Shown here in pieces: positions 7,698 to 16,514 of a stretch of DNA of 64,000 nucleotides; position 1 is the first letter of the stretch; each line of letters starts with the position of its first letter. The notes below the pieces were generated by a model. It did no database searches. It was not told where the DNA came from and saw only the letters and a list, made by a program, of their open reading frames with translations. Made by a program: the position numbers and the translations under genes. The stretch is from the NCBI GenBank assembly GCA_012839475.1, contig DUNG01000023.1:186001-250000 (forward strand). Direction: 5' to 3'. The stretch comes from Petrimonas sp. GTDB taxonomy: Bacteria; Bacteroidota; Bacteroidia; Bacteroidales; Dysgonomonadaceae.

Positions 7698-9278
7698 ATG
7701 ACTTACAAATACGATTTTTTAGTAATCGGTTCCGGTATCGCGGGGATGAGCTTCGCGCTTAAGGTGGCACCGCACGGCAGGGTGGCACTTGTGGCCAAGA
7801 CCCTGCTGGAAGAAGGTAACACCTTTTACGCCCAAGGTGGTATTGCCTCGGTGACCCATCCCTGGGATCACTTCGAGAACCATATTGCCGACACGTTAAA
7901 TGCCGGCGCCGGGCTGTGTGCCCCCGAGGTGGTAGAGAAGGTGGTGCGTGAAGCGCCCGGGCAGATCCGGGAACTGATAGGATGGGGAGTGGACTTCGAC
8001 AAAGATGAACAGGGCAATTTCGACCTGCATAGAGAGGGGGGGCATTCTGATTTTCGCATCCTGCACCACAAGGATAAAACGGGGGCAGAGATACAGATGA
8101 GCCTTGTGGAAGCGGTTAGGGCTCATCCCAATATCGATGTGTTTGAGCGTCATTTCACTATTGAGGTGCTTACGCAGCATCACTTGGGACAGATCGTAAC
8201 CCGCCATACGCCGGATATCGAATGCTATGGCGCGTATATTCTTAACGAAGAGACCGGATCGATTGATGTCTTCTTGTCGAGAGTGACTATGATGGCCACG
8301 GGTGGCATCGGCGCAGTCTATCAAACCACTACCAACCCCAGCGTGGCCACGGGTGATGGCATCGCCATGGTTTCAAGGGCGAAAGGGGAGGTAAAGGGGA
8401 TGGAGTTCGTGCAGTTTCATCCCACGGCGCTCTACCACCCTGGAGCGAGGCCCTCTTTCTTGATTACCGAAGCGATGAGAGGGTACGGCGCCATTTTAAA
8501 AACGTTGGATGGTAAGGAGTTCATGCACAAGTATGACGAGCGAGGTTCCCTGGCTCCACGCGATATCGTGGCCCGCGCTATCGATACCGAGATGAAGGAG
8601 CGGGGAGAGGAGCACGTTTTCCTGGATGTGACGCGACAGGATGCGGCAGAGACGCGGCGTCAATTTCCCACGATATACGAGAAATGCCTCGCGTTCGGGA
8701 TCGATATCACGAAAGAGATGATTCCTGTTGCCCCGGCGGCGCATTACCTCTGTGGAGGGATCTGGGTGGATCTAAACGGTGCCACCTCTATTCATCGCCT
8801 CTACGCCAACGGTGAGTGTGCTTGTACCGGGTTGCATGGGGCGAACCGCTTGGCCTCCAACTCGTTGATAGAGGCAGTGGTGTTTGCCGATGCAGCAGCG
8901 AAACATACAATACCCCGCTTCAAGCAGTACCCGTTTCAGGAGGATGTACCTCCCTGGAATGACGAAGGAACCACCTCGCCCGAGGAGATGGTGTTAATCA
9001 CGCAGAGCTACCGGGAGGTGGGGCAGATTATGTCATCCTACGTGGGTATCGTTCGTTCCGACCTGCGTTTGAACCGGGCGATGAGCCGTCTCAACATCCT
9101 CTTTCGGGAGACGGAGAGTCTTTTCCAACGGTCGGTGGTCTCCCGCGAAATTTGCGAGCTGAGGAATATCATCAAGGTGAGTTACCTGGTTATCAAACAG
9201 GCTATGGCGCGTAAGGAGAGCCGTGGACTGCATTACACCATCGACTATCCGGACAAAGATCCCAACTCGATATTGTGA
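7698..9278 (+). CDS. nadB: L-aspartate oxidase
   Basis: 526 residues. NadB oxidises L-aspartate to iminoaspartate, the first step of de novo NAD synthesis; in anaerobes fumarate is the likely electron acceptor. The FAD-binding G-S-G-I-A-G is at 11-16. Further markers are Y-A-Q-G-G-I-A-S-V, H-R-E-G-G-H, E-F-V-Q-F-H-P-T-A-L, A-P-R-D-I-V-A-R-A and the C-terminal G-A-N-R-L-A-S-N-S-L-I-E-A block. Length agrees with the family (about 530-540). nadA and nadC are not adjacent. A TAAATTTG -7-like element at 7671-7678 lies 20 nt ahead of the ATG. Confidence 0.94.
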   Translation: MTYKYDFLVIGSGIAGMSFALKVAPHGRVALVAKTLLEEGNTFYAQGGIASVTHPWDHFENHIADTLNAGAGLCAPEVVEKVVREAPGQIRELIGWGVDFDKDEQGNFDLHREGGHSDFRILHHKDKTGAEIQMSLVEAVRAHPNIDVFERHFTIEVLTQHHLGQIVTRHTPDIECYGAYILNEETGSIDVFLSRVTMMATGGIGAVYQTTTNPSVATGDGIAMVSRAKGEVKGMEFVQFHPTALYHPGARPSFLITEAMRGYGAILKTLDGKEFMHKYDERGSLAPRDIVARAIDTEMKERGEEHVFLDVTRQDAAETRRQFPTIYEKCLAFGIDITKEMIPVAPAAHYLCGGIWVDLNGATSIHRLYANGECACTGLHGANRLASNSLIEAVVFADAAAKHTIPRFKQYPFQEDVPPWNDEGTTSPEEMVLITQSYREVGQIMSSYVGIVRSDLRLNRAMSRLNILFRETESLFQRSVVSREICELRNIIKVSYLVIKQAMARKESRGLHYTIDYPDKDPNSIL

Positions 9279-9489
9279 CCCGGTGCCCTGTGCTTTGGGG
9301 TGTTGTTTTGGCTTTTAACGCGAAACTCTTACCGAAGCTTGAAAATAAAACGGATCATATACCGAGAGATAAATAGACTCGGATACAAATTCATCGAGGC
9401 ACAAATATGTCGGGATGCGAATACATGGGATGTAAAGAATTCAGAAGGCAGTGAAGTGGGGAGTTAGTAAAAATAATGGATATAGCTGT

Positions 9490-10368
9490 ATGCGAAGTGA
9501 CGAGAAAGTGAAAACGATTAATTTGAACGGTGAATTAATGGACCTCTCCGAACCGAGGGTGATGGGGATACTAAATGTAACCCCCGACTCGTTCTTCCCT
9601 GGTAGCCGGAAGCAGTCGGAACGGGATATTGTGGAGCGGTGCGGCCAAATCCTTCGCGAAGGGGGCACGTTTATCGATGTAGGTGCGCAATCCACCATGC
9701 CCATCTCTCGTCTTTTGGATGCCAAGGAGGAGGCGGGGCGGTTGATGCCCGCCTTGAGGCTGATTAGGAGGGAGTTTCCGCGGGCGCTGCTGTCGGTTGA
9801 CACCTTTTACGCCGACGTGGCGAAGGAGGCGGTTGAAGAGCACGGGGTGAATCTGATCAACGACATTTCGGGGGGGCAAATCGATGAGCGCATGTTTCCC
9901 ACGGTGGCCAAGCTGAAGGTGCCCTACATCCTGATGCATATGCGGGGGACGCCCCAGACGATGCAGCAGTTGACTGATTACGATCACTTCGTGCAGGAGG
10001 TACTCCTTTACTTTTCGGAAAAGATCGCGCAGCTGAATCAGCTGGGGGTGAATGACGTGATCCTTGACCCTGGCTTCGGCTTCAGCAAAACGGTCTCCCA
10101 AAATTACGAATTGATGGCTTATCTGAAATATTTTCATATCTTTGAGGAGCCGCTCCTGGTGGGTATATCGCGAAAGTCGATGATATACAAGCTCCTTGGC
10201 TCTACGCCGGAGCAGAGCCTCAACGGGACCTCCGTGTTGAATACGGTCGCGCTGCTCTCGGGTGCCCACATCCTGAGGGTGCACGACGTGAAAGAGGCGG
10301 CGGAGTGTGTCAAGATCGTGCAGGAGTTGAATCATAAATCAAGGGTATGTTCGCGCATTTCGGTTTAA
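9490..10368 (+). CDS. folP: Dihydropteroate synthase
   Basis: 292 residues from the ATG at 9490; an in-frame GTG at 9451 would add 13 residues with no family resemblance. FolP joins p-aminobenzoate to the pterin pyrophosphate in folate synthesis. Both signatures are present: G-I-L-N-V-T-P-D-S-F near the start and the G-x-x-F-I-D-V-G-A-Q-S loop. Later family blocks are D-T-F, N-D-I-S-G-G, M-H-M-R-G-T-P and D-P-G-F-G-F-x-K. The 3' end overlaps cdaA by 22 nt, an arrangement common in Bacteroidales. Confidence 0.95.
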   Translation: MRSDEKVKTINLNGELMDLSEPRVMGILNVTPDSFFPGSRKQSERDIVERCGQILREGGTFIDVGAQSTMPISRLLDAKEEAGRLMPALRLIRREFPRALLSVDTFYADVAKEAVEEHGVNLINDISGGQIDERMFPTVAKLKVPYILMHMRGTPQTMQQLTDYDHFVQEVLLYFSEKIAQLNQLGVNDVILDPGFGFSKTVSQNYELMAYLKYFHIFEEPLLVGISRKSMIYKLLGSTPEQSLNGTSVLNTVALLSGAHILRVHDVKEAAECVKIVQELNHKSRVCSRISV

Positions 10369-11111
10369 AGGATTTCATCGATGTAGTGCTGGTCGCCCTG
10401 CTCCTTTACTATCTTTTCCGTCTGGTCAAGATATCGGGGCTACGGCCACTGCTGATTGGTATCCTGGTGTTCATGGTAATCTGGATCCTTGTATCGAGGG
10501 TGTTCAACATGGTGCTGTTGGGCTCAATCCTCGATCAGTTCGTGAGCGTGGGGCTTTTGCTGCTGGTGATTCTTTTCCAAGATGAGATTCGCCGTTTCTT
10601 GATGTCGCTCGGCTCTAAAAAGGGGTGGAACTTCATCGCCAAGCTGATCTTCCCGGGCGAAAACAACAAGAAAGACAACTCGCACCTTACGGCAGTGGTA
10701 CTCGCGTGTATGAACATGTCGAAGGCTAAAACGGGTGCTTTGATTGCCATACAGGGCGACATACAAATGGGGCTGTACGAGCAGACGGGGGAAATCGTGA
10801 ACGCGGATATCTCCTCGCGGCTAATCGAGAACATCTTCTTTAAAAACAGCCCCCTACACGATGGGGCGATGATTATCGTGGGGAAGAAGATTAAGGCGGC
10901 CGGCTGTATCCTGCCCATCTCGCAGAACCCTAACATACCGGCGCATTTGGGGTTGAGGCACCGGGCCGGACTGGGTATCTCTCAGGAGACTGATGCCAAG
11001 GTGATCATCGTCTCGGAAGAGCGGGGCAAAATCGCCTTCGCCTCGGAGGGACGGCTAAAGATGAACATCTCCCCCGAGGATCTGCAGCGGCTCCTGATGA
11101 GTGACGATTAA
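10347..11111 (+). CDS. cdaA: Diadenylate cyclase (c-di-AMP synthase), CdaA/DacA type
   Basis: 254 residues. The first 85 or so contain about three hydrophobic membrane segments, followed by a DisA_N cyclase domain. The catalytic D-G-A (172-174 in S-P-L-H-D-G-A-M-I-I) and R-H-R (204-206 in G-L-R-H-R-A-G-L-G) motifs are intact, so the enzyme should convert two ATP to c-di-AMP at the inner membrane. No c-di-AMP phosphodiesterase is obvious in the window; the DHH protein at 18608 is of the NrnA type and could act downstream on pApA. It overlaps folP and precedes recF by 5 nt. Confidence 0.92.
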   Translation: MFAHFGLKDFIDVVLVALLLYYLFRLVKISGLRPLLIGILVFMVIWILVSRVFNMVLLGSILDQFVSVGLLLLVILFQDEIRRFLMSLGSKKGWNFIAKLIFPGENNKKDNSHLTAVVLACMNMSKAKTGALIAIQGDIQMGLYEQTGEIVNADISSRLIENIFFKNSPLHDGAMIIVGKKIKAAGCILPISQNPNIPAHLGLRHRAGLGISQETDAKVIIVSEERGKIAFASEGRLKMNISPEDLQRLLMSDD

Positions 11112-11116
11112 CCGGT

Positions 11117-12223
11117 ATGATTTTAGAAGAGCTGTCCATACTGAACTACAAGAATATCGAGCAGGCGGAACTCCGTCTCTCCCCGCGTATTAACTGCTTT
11201 GTGGGGAATAACGGGATGGGGAAAACCAACCTGCTTGATGCCATTTATTACCTCTCCTTTTGCCGGAGCTACACCAACCCGGTGGACTCGCAGGTCATCC
11301 GGCATGATGCCGATGTCTGCATGATTCAAGGCAAGTACGTTACCGATGATGATACCCGTATCGAGATTTACAGCGGGCTCCGCCGGCGGCAGAAGAAGCA
11401 GTTCAAGCGGGATAAGAAGGCGTACGAAAAACTGACCGACCACTACGGATTGATTCCTCTTGTGATGATCTCGCCCGCGGATAACGAATTGATCGTGGGG
11501 ACAAGCGAGGAGAGGCGGAAGTTCATGGATATGGCTATATCGCAATATGACAAGGAGTACCTGCGGGCGCTGGTGCAGTATAACAAGGCATTGCAGCAGC
11601 GAAACGTGTTGCTCAAGAGCGAGGAAGGGAATCTCGACGTGGACCTGCTTGAGCTCTGGGACGAACAGTTGGTCGCGAGTGGGAATCTTATCCACCAAAA
11701 ACGTAAGGCTTTCGTGGAGGAGCTTGTCCCTATCTTCAACGAGTTCTACAGTCGCGTGAGTCGCTCTAACGAGAGCGTGTCGCTTGCTTATAGCTCTCAA
11801 CTCTCCAGCGCAGATTTCGGGAAGAGGCTAATACAAAACAGGCAGCGCGATATATTGCTGGGTCACACCACCGTGGGGATTCACCGCGACGAGCTGGAGA
11901 TGTTGTTAGAGGGATATCCCATGAAGAAAGTGGGGTCCCAGGGGCAAAACAAGACCTTTTTTGTCTCCCTTAAGCTGGCTCTGTTTCAATTTCTTTTGAA
12001 GCGGGGGCACGCCGTACCCATCCTGCTGCTGGATGATATCTTCGATAGGCTCGATGCCCACCGGGTGGGGGAGATCGTGAAGCTGGTCTCGGGACCCTCG
12101 TTCGGGCAGATCTTTATCTCGGATACCAACCGGGAATCCTTCGATAAGCTTTTGGAACGATATCACGATAATTACCGCGTTTACTCGGTGGTGGAGGGTG
12201 CGGTTACACAGATGAGCGAATAG
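11117..12223 (+). CDS. recF: DNA replication and repair protein RecF
   Basis: 368 residues. RecF is an SMC-like ATPase that loads RecA at gaps with RecO and RecR. Walker A is G-N-N-G-M-G-K-T-N (30-38), the Walker B region is L-L-L-D-D-I-F-D-R-L-D and the ABC signature region is V-G-S-Q-G-Q-N-K. It lies between cdaA and dciA with gaps of 5 and 4 nt, so one transcript is likely. Confidence 0.95.
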   Translation: MILEELSILNYKNIEQAELRLSPRINCFVGNNGMGKTNLLDAIYYLSFCRSYTNPVDSQVIRHDADVCMIQGKYVTDDDTRIEIYSGLRRRQKKQFKRDKKAYEKLTDHYGLIPLVMISPADNELIVGTSEERRKFMDMAISQYDKEYLRALVQYNKALQQRNVLLKSEEGNLDVDLLELWDEQLVASGNLIHQKRKAFVEELVPIFNEFYSRVSRSNESVSLAYSSQLSSADFGKRLIQNRQRDILLGHTTVGIHRDELEMLLEGYPMKKVGSQGQNKTFFVSLKLALFQFLLKRGHAVPILLLDDIFDRLDAHRVGEIVKLVSGPSFGQIFISDTNRESFDKLLERYHDNYRVYSVVEGAVTQMSE

Positions 12224-12227
12224 GACC

Positions 12228-12521
12228 ATGAAAAAAAAAGAGGCACAACCCCTTTCAGATTTACTGTCTGATTTCCTGGAGAGCCGTGACGATATACGGC
12301 GGCAACTGGGCGAACGCCGCATGGTGAAAGGGTGGCATGAGTTGCTGGGCGAAGGGGTCTCCAGCTACACCCGCTCCATCTACTTCAAGCATGGCGTGCT
12401 TTACGTTCAGCTCGCTTCATCGGTCCTGCGCGCTGAACTGCAAATGAACAAGGAGGGCTTGATTAAGAGGCTGAACGAGCATGCCGGCGTTCCACTCCTT
12501 CGCGATATCGTACTACGATAA
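12228..12521 (+). CDS. DciA-type helicase loader (DUF721 family)
   Basis: 97 residues. The DUF721/DciA N-terminal fold is recognisable: V-K-G-W-H-E-L-L-G, Y-T-R-S-I-Y-F-K-x-G-V-L-Y-V-Q-L-A-S-S-V-L-R-A-E-L, and the closing L-R-D-I-V-L-R. DciA proteins assist loading of DnaB where DnaC is absent. Placement right after recF supports a replication or repair role. Confidence 0.85.
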   Translation: MKKKEAQPLSDLLSDFLESRDDIRRQLGERRMVKGWHELLGEGVSSYTRSIYFKHGVLYVQLASSVLRAELQMNKEGLIKRLNEHAGVPLLRDIVLR

Positions 12522-12627
12522 TCCCTACAGGTATTATTTACCGGAATGCAAATGATGGTACCGCGGGGGTCTATTCCGCATCCGCGGGTGTTCCTTTCCA
12601 GGTTGTTGGAACGGGGATATATGTGAT

Positions 12628-12698
12628 GTTTCGCGAGTTTCTACTCCGTGGGAAGCACGCTTTTGTTACGTTTCGCGAGTTTCTATTCCGCGGGAAGC
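12628..12698. repeat. Two 29-bp direct repeats at the end of secG
   Basis: 12628-12656 and 12670-12698 are identical except at two positions, with a 42-bp period. The right copy contains the last codons and stop of secG (minus strand); the left copy lies just beyond it. A shorter, diverged copy of the stop-codon region occurs near 12571-12588. Confidence 0.7.
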
Positions 12699-13045
12699 TC
12701 TTCTCCGGGTGAGGGAACGGGAGCTGAGGGAATGGGAAGACCTGGGGTAACATCGGGAGCGGTGCTTGGACTAAGCGGTGCAGGCTGCTGTACCTCGATC
12801 TCCGATTGGCGGACATCACCACGCGAGGCCGTGTACTTAGCCGTGAGGATGCTGAGCACGATGACCACGGCCGCGAGCGTCCAGGTAAACTTCTCCAGGA
12901 AGTCGGTCGTCTTCCGCACGCCCATGATCTGGTTGGACGAAGCGAAGCCGCTGGCCAATCCACCGCCCTTAGACTTCTGGATTAGCACGACGAAGATCAT
13001 CAGAAGGGACGCTAAAAGGATAAGAATGGTAATGAATATATACAT
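12683..13045 (-). CDS. secG: Preprotein translocase subunit SecG
   Basis: 120 residues. Two membrane helices (about 3-22 and 55-75) flank the SecG signature Q-K-S-K-G-G-G-L-A-S-G-F. SecG stabilises SecA cycling at the SecYE channel. A Pro/Ser-rich cytoplasmic or periplasmic tail of about 45 residues follows, as in other Bacteroidales SecG. It is last in a minus-strand run of envelope genes and ends inside a tandem duplication. Confidence 0.9.
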   Translation of the reverse strand: MYIFITILILLASLLMIFVVLIQKSKGGGLASGFASSNQIMGVRKTTDFLEKFTWTLAAVVIVLSILTAKYTASRGDVRQSEIEVQQPAPLSPSTAPDVTPGLPIPSAPVPSPGEELPAE

Positions 13046-13060
13046 GACTTCTGTCTGTTT

Positions 13061-13807
13061 TTATTTTTTATTCTTCTCGTTAATGATCAAATATTCCAAA
13101 AAACGAATTTGGTCGGCAAAGTAAGCACTTTTTTTTGGAAAATTCAAGCTTAACCGCTTAATAATCGCGAGTGCCTGTTCATATTTTTGCTGCTTCATGT
13201 AAATTTTCGCGAGTGTTTCAGTCAGGAACTCGCCTTCGCCACCATCCGGTTCTCCTTTGCTGTTTTCACTTCGTTCGGCAGAGAGGGAGGGGCGGATGTC
13301 ATCGTTATTGGCCTTTTCGATAAAGGCATCGATGATGTCCTGGTGCTGAAGCCGATGCTGCTCGCGCCCTTCCAGGGACACCCCTTCGCCCATCGCCTCC
13401 AGGTAAGCGAAGTAGTCGATCGAGGCAACGTGCTCCTCGCCTATAATAGCGGATGGCATTTCACCGGGTTTTCCCTTTTCTTCGAATGACTGGAGATAGG
13501 AGTCCAGTAGGATTTCAGTTCGATCTTTCTCCGATAACGTGTCGCCTCCTGGGAGATTCAATAACCGCTTGTACCTCTCCGCGTGGATCAGGTAGAAAAG
13601 CTTTGAACGGTCTGCGCAAAAAATCGCGGCTTTTCCTAGTTCGTTCATGTATCGCGTATCTCCAATCGCGTGAAGTTTTTGGGTGTATAGCAGCCGCACC
13701 GTTTGAAAGAAGGGGAACTCCTCTATCACCCGACCGAGCTCATCCACCGTGACCCCGCTCAGTGATTCCGGTTGCTTCAGACACTTATACAGTTGTTCCT
13801 TTTCCAT
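13061..13807 (-). CDS. TPR-like protein of unknown function in the lptE-secG operon
   Basis: 248 residues from the ATG at 13807; another ATG two codons upstream (13813) is possible. No signal peptide or membrane segment is seen. The C-terminal part (F-L-T-E-T-L-A-K-I-Y-M-K-Q-Q-K-Y-E-Q-A-L-A-I-I-K-R-L, split here only for description) has the spacing of a TPR helix pair. The N-terminal 150 residues are helical with F-P-F-F-Q-T-V-R-L-L-Y. Homologues with the same context, just upstream of secG, are common in Bacteroidales and remain uncharacterised. A cytoplasmic adaptor role is a guess. Confidence 0.7.
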   Translation of the reverse strand: MEKEQLYKCLKQPESLSGVTVDELGRVIEEFPFFQTVRLLYTQKLHAIGDTRYMNELGKAAIFCADRSKLFYLIHAERYKRLLNLPGGDTLSEKDRTEILLDSYLQSFEEKGKPGEMPSAIIGEEHVASIDYFAYLEAMGEGVSLEGREQHRLQHQDIIDAFIEKANNDDIRPSLSAERSENSKGEPDGGEGEFLTETLAKIYMKQQKYEQALAIIKRLSLNFPKKSAYFADQIRFLEYLIINEKNKK

Positions 13808-13830
13808 GTGCATTCATGTAGGGTGGTTCA

Positions 13831-14334
13831 TTACCAATTGGACATCGTGGCATTGAAAATCTGGTCCACGATCTCGTCAATGAGCTCCTCTATAAGTTGG
13901 TCCTGGACGCTGTCAAACATGGTGTTGCTGGAGAAGGTCCGGTTGGCTGAGATCCTTTCCTCCAATTCCGGTTCGTCGGTTTTGTTGTTACGAAACCGCA
14001 TCCGCACGGTCATGGTCAGCTTCGTCTCAGAGGCGAACGCGTCCTCCTGCACAGCGAGTGGGGTGAGCTCGTACCCCACGATCTCTCCCTCTATATCCAT
14101 ATCACCGTTCTGGTTGACCAATTGCAACCGGGTGTTTCGGGTGAAGTAGTCTTTCATCTCCTCGTTAAAGCGCTGTTCTAACGGGGGGTAGACCAGGGGT
14201 GCCTGGTTCACGAAGTGCCCGATATAGAGTGTTTTCGTGAGGTTGTAGTCGATGGATGCCGATCGGAATGAGTAGGATATCCGGCATGAGCTCGTCACGA
14301 ACAACAACAACAGAAGGAGGATATTTTTTTTCAT
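13831..14334 (-). CDS. LptE-like lipoprotein (LPS assembly component)
   Basis: 167 residues. A lipoprotein signal ends in V-T-S-S-C (Cys17). The mature part matches the Bacteroidetes LptE-like family: S-Y-S-F-R-S-A-S-I-D-Y, F-x-N-x-A-P-L-V-Y-P-P-L-E-Q-R-F and a C-terminal acidic helix with I-V-D-Q-I-F. LptE plugs LptD in the outer membrane during LPS insertion. It sits between a sigma-54 activator and the TPR-like gene; lptD itself is not in the window. Confidence 0.8.
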   Translation of the reverse strand: MKKNILLLLLLFVTSSCRISYSFRSASIDYNLTKTLYIGHFVNQAPLVYPPLEQRFNEEMKDYFTRNTRLQLVNQNGDMDIEGEIVGYELTPLAVQEDAFASETKLTMTVRMRFRNNKTDEPELEERISANRTFSSNTMFDSVQDQLIEELIDEIVDQIFNATMSNW

Positions 14335-14369
14335 CGCGGCAATTTTTTAGGTCAAGAACCCCTTAACGA

Positions 14370-15650
14370 TTATAGGCCGTACTCTTTAATTTTTCTATAC
14401 AACGTTCGTTCAGAAATCCCCAAGTCGCTCGCGGCCGACTTCCGTTTACCGTTATGGCGTGCCAACGCTTTGGCTATCATCTCTTTTTCCACTTCGCTGA
14501 TGGACATCGCGCTCTCTTCATATTCGGTGGCATCCTGTATGTCGTGCACTTTGTTGTCACCAATCGTGATGGTTTGCGGGAACTCCTCGTACTTTGTCGG
14601 GACGGATACCCGTGCATGCTCACCCGAAATAATGGTCGGGGTTGACGAATGGGCAGCCGAGTGGTCGCCAGGGGCGACTGTAGGATGTACGGAGGCGTGG
14701 GTAGGCGCTCCCTCTATGATGTTTTTCACCACCTGCTTGAGGTCGGAGATATCTTTTTTCATATCGAAGAGAACCTGGTAGAGGATCTCCCGTTCGTTCG
14801 CGAACGACCTGTAGTCGGCCTCTTTCAGCTTCGACACCGAAACGGGGAGCATACGTCCCTCGTTGTAGGGGATGTACTTTTGAAGGATCTCGGGGGTGAT
14901 GGTTCGCTCCCTCTCGATGACCGATATCTGCTCGGTGATATTTTTGAGTTGGCGTACGTTGCCCGGCCAATGGTAGCTCACGAGCATTGCCCGGGCGTCA
15001 TCGGTGAGCGTGATAGGCGGCATCATGTACTTTTCGGCGCAATCGCTGGCGAACTTTCGGAAAAGGAGGGGGATATCCTCCTGTCTGTCCCGGAGCGGGG
15101 GTACCCGGATGGGTACGGTATTCAGCCGGTAGTAGAGGTCCTCCCTAAACTTCCCCTTCTCGATGGCTTGCACCATGTTGAGGTTGGTAGCCGCCACTAC
15201 CCTAACGTCGCTTTTTTCGACCTTCGATGAGCCCACCTTGATGAATTCACCAGTCTCTAGCACGCGCAACAGCCTAGCCTGCGTGGAGAGGGGTAGTTCG
15301 CCTACCTCATCGAGGAACAGCGTGCCTCCGTCGGCCACTTCGAAGTACCCTTTCCGTGCCCCGGTGGCGCCGGTGAACGATCCCTTTTCATGGCCAAACA
15401 GCTCGGAGTCAATCGTCCCCTCGGGAATGGAGCCACAATTGATCGCGAAGTAGGGCCCATGTTTTCTCCTGCTGTATTGATGGATAATCTGGGGGAAGCT
15501 CTCCTTCCCGGCACCGCTCTCCCCGGTAATCAACACAGAGAGATCGGTAGGGGCTACCTGCAAGGCAACATCAATGGCTCGATCCAGCTCTGGTGCTGAA
15601 CCGATGATTCCAAAACGTTGTTTAATTTGCTGTATCGATTGCTTTGCCAT
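14370..15650 (-). CDS. Sigma-54-dependent transcriptional activator without receiver domain
   Basis: 426 residues from the ATG at 15650 (the frame can be extended to a TTG at 15659). A central AAA+ domain begins almost at the N-terminus, with Walker A G-E-S-G-A-G-K-E (43-50), the sigma-54 contact loop G-S-F-T-G-A (90-95, usually GAFTGA) and Walker B-like G-G-T-L-F-L-D-E. A variable linker follows, then a Fis-type helix-turn-helix at the extreme C-terminus (K-S-A-A-S-D-L-G-I-S-E-R-T-L-Y-R-K-I). There is no N-terminal receiver, GAF or PAS domain, so control must be by expression, the linker or a partner protein. It is co-directional with lptE and the acyltransferase, hinting at control of envelope genes. 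Confidence 0.9.
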   Translation of the reverse strand: MAKQSIQQIKQRFGIIGSAPELDRAIDVALQVAPTDLSVLITGESGAGKESFPQIIHQYSRRKHGPYFAINCGSIPEGTIDSELFGHEKGSFTGATGARKGYFEVADGGTLFLDEVGELPLSTQARLLRVLETGEFIKVGSSKVEKSDVRVVAATNLNMVQAIEKGKFREDLYYRLNTVPIRVPPLRDRQEDIPLLFRKFASDCAEKYMMPPITLTDDARAMLVSYHWPGNVRQLKNITEQISVIERERTITPEILQKYIPYNEGRMLPVSVSKLKEADYRSFANEREILYQVLFDMKKDISDLKQVVKNIIEGAPTHASVHPTVAPGDHSAAHSSTPTIISGEHARVSVPTKYEEFPQTITIGDNKVHDIQDATEYEESAMSISEVEKEMIAKALARHNGKRKSAASDLGISERTLYRKIKEYGL

Positions 15651-15673
15651 AGGTGTCAAAGGTAATCATTTAT

Positions 15674-16504
15674 TTACATTTCTCCTAAAGCGTACGTGGT
15701 GCGCCGTAGGTAATCCCCTAGTCGGTTGGTATCTTTTCCGAACGCTTTAACCTGTTGTGGCGTGATCGGGTCGCCAAAGGTCAGCACCATCTCCTTGCCC
15801 CACTTGTTATGTAGCTCGTGGCATAGTCTCATCGTGCGAACCTGCCATCCCAAGGCGCGGGAGAGGTAGAAAGAGAGGCTATTGTACCCCGATATATGAA
15901 TCGGGATAACGGGCACATTGGCTTTTCGGATGATTTTGAGGATAGCCTCCTGCCAAGGTCGATCCTCGATGATGCACCTCCCTTTCCGGAAGTACAGGTT
16001 TGATACTGCCCCGGAGGGGAAGAATCCCATGGGGTTGCCCGACCTCAGGTGGGCGATACATTCCCGAAACCCGGCCGTGGTGGTGCTGCTTTTCTCTTTG
16101 CCTTTCGTAGGGTCGACCGTGATGAAGTTCTCCGCCATCGTGTCGATTAAGCCCAAGATGAAGTTAACCATCACCTTGAAGTAGGGCATGCGCTCACCTA
16201 CCTGCTCGATTAGTGCGATCCCATCGATATGGCCGTACGGGTGGTTGGATATGGTGATAAAAGGCTCGCCTCTGAGTTGTTCGAGTACCTCCACGTTACG
16301 CGGCACACGGATAACACCCAGCTTGTCAAGCACATCCTTGCAAAAGGAAGGGCCGGTTAAGTGCTTCGACCTGTCGTACACCGCGTTCGCATGGTGCAAC
16401 CCGGCCAACTTCATCCCTATATCGATGATTTTATCACCGCGTTTACCTTCGAGCAGGGGGTGCAGCCCTTTGAAGTCTGCGCGGCTTACCAACTTCTCCT
16501 TCAT
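15674..16504 (-). CDS. Lysophospholipid/1-acylglycerol-phosphate-type acyltransferase
   Basis: 276 residues. The acyltransferase block is I-S-N-H-P-Y-G-H-I-D-G (His88, Asp94). The spacing is H-x5-D, one residue longer than the classical HX4D, as seen in a Bacteroidetes subgroup of PlsC-like enzymes. The second block is G-F-F-P-S-G-A and the third has V-P-V-I-P-I-H-I-S-G. No transmembrane segment is clear. It lies 10 nt after glmM and 23 nt before the sigma-54 activator, so it likely belongs to an envelope-lipid operon. The exact acyl acceptor cannot be told. Confidence 0.75.
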   Translation of the reverse strand: MKEKLVSRADFKGLHPLLEGKRGDKIIDIGMKLAGLHHANAVYDRSKHLTGPSFCKDVLDKLGVIRVPRNVEVLEQLRGEPFITISNHPYGHIDGIALIEQVGERMPYFKVMVNFILGLIDTMAENFITVDPTKGKEKSSTTTAGFRECIAHLRSGNPMGFFPSGAVSNLYFRKGRCIIEDRPWQEAILKIIRKANVPVIPIHISGYNSLSFYLSRALGWQVRTMRLCHELHNKWGKEMVLTFGDPITPQQVKAFGKDTNRLGDYLRRTTYALGEM

Positions 16505-16514
16505 TGATTCCTGC

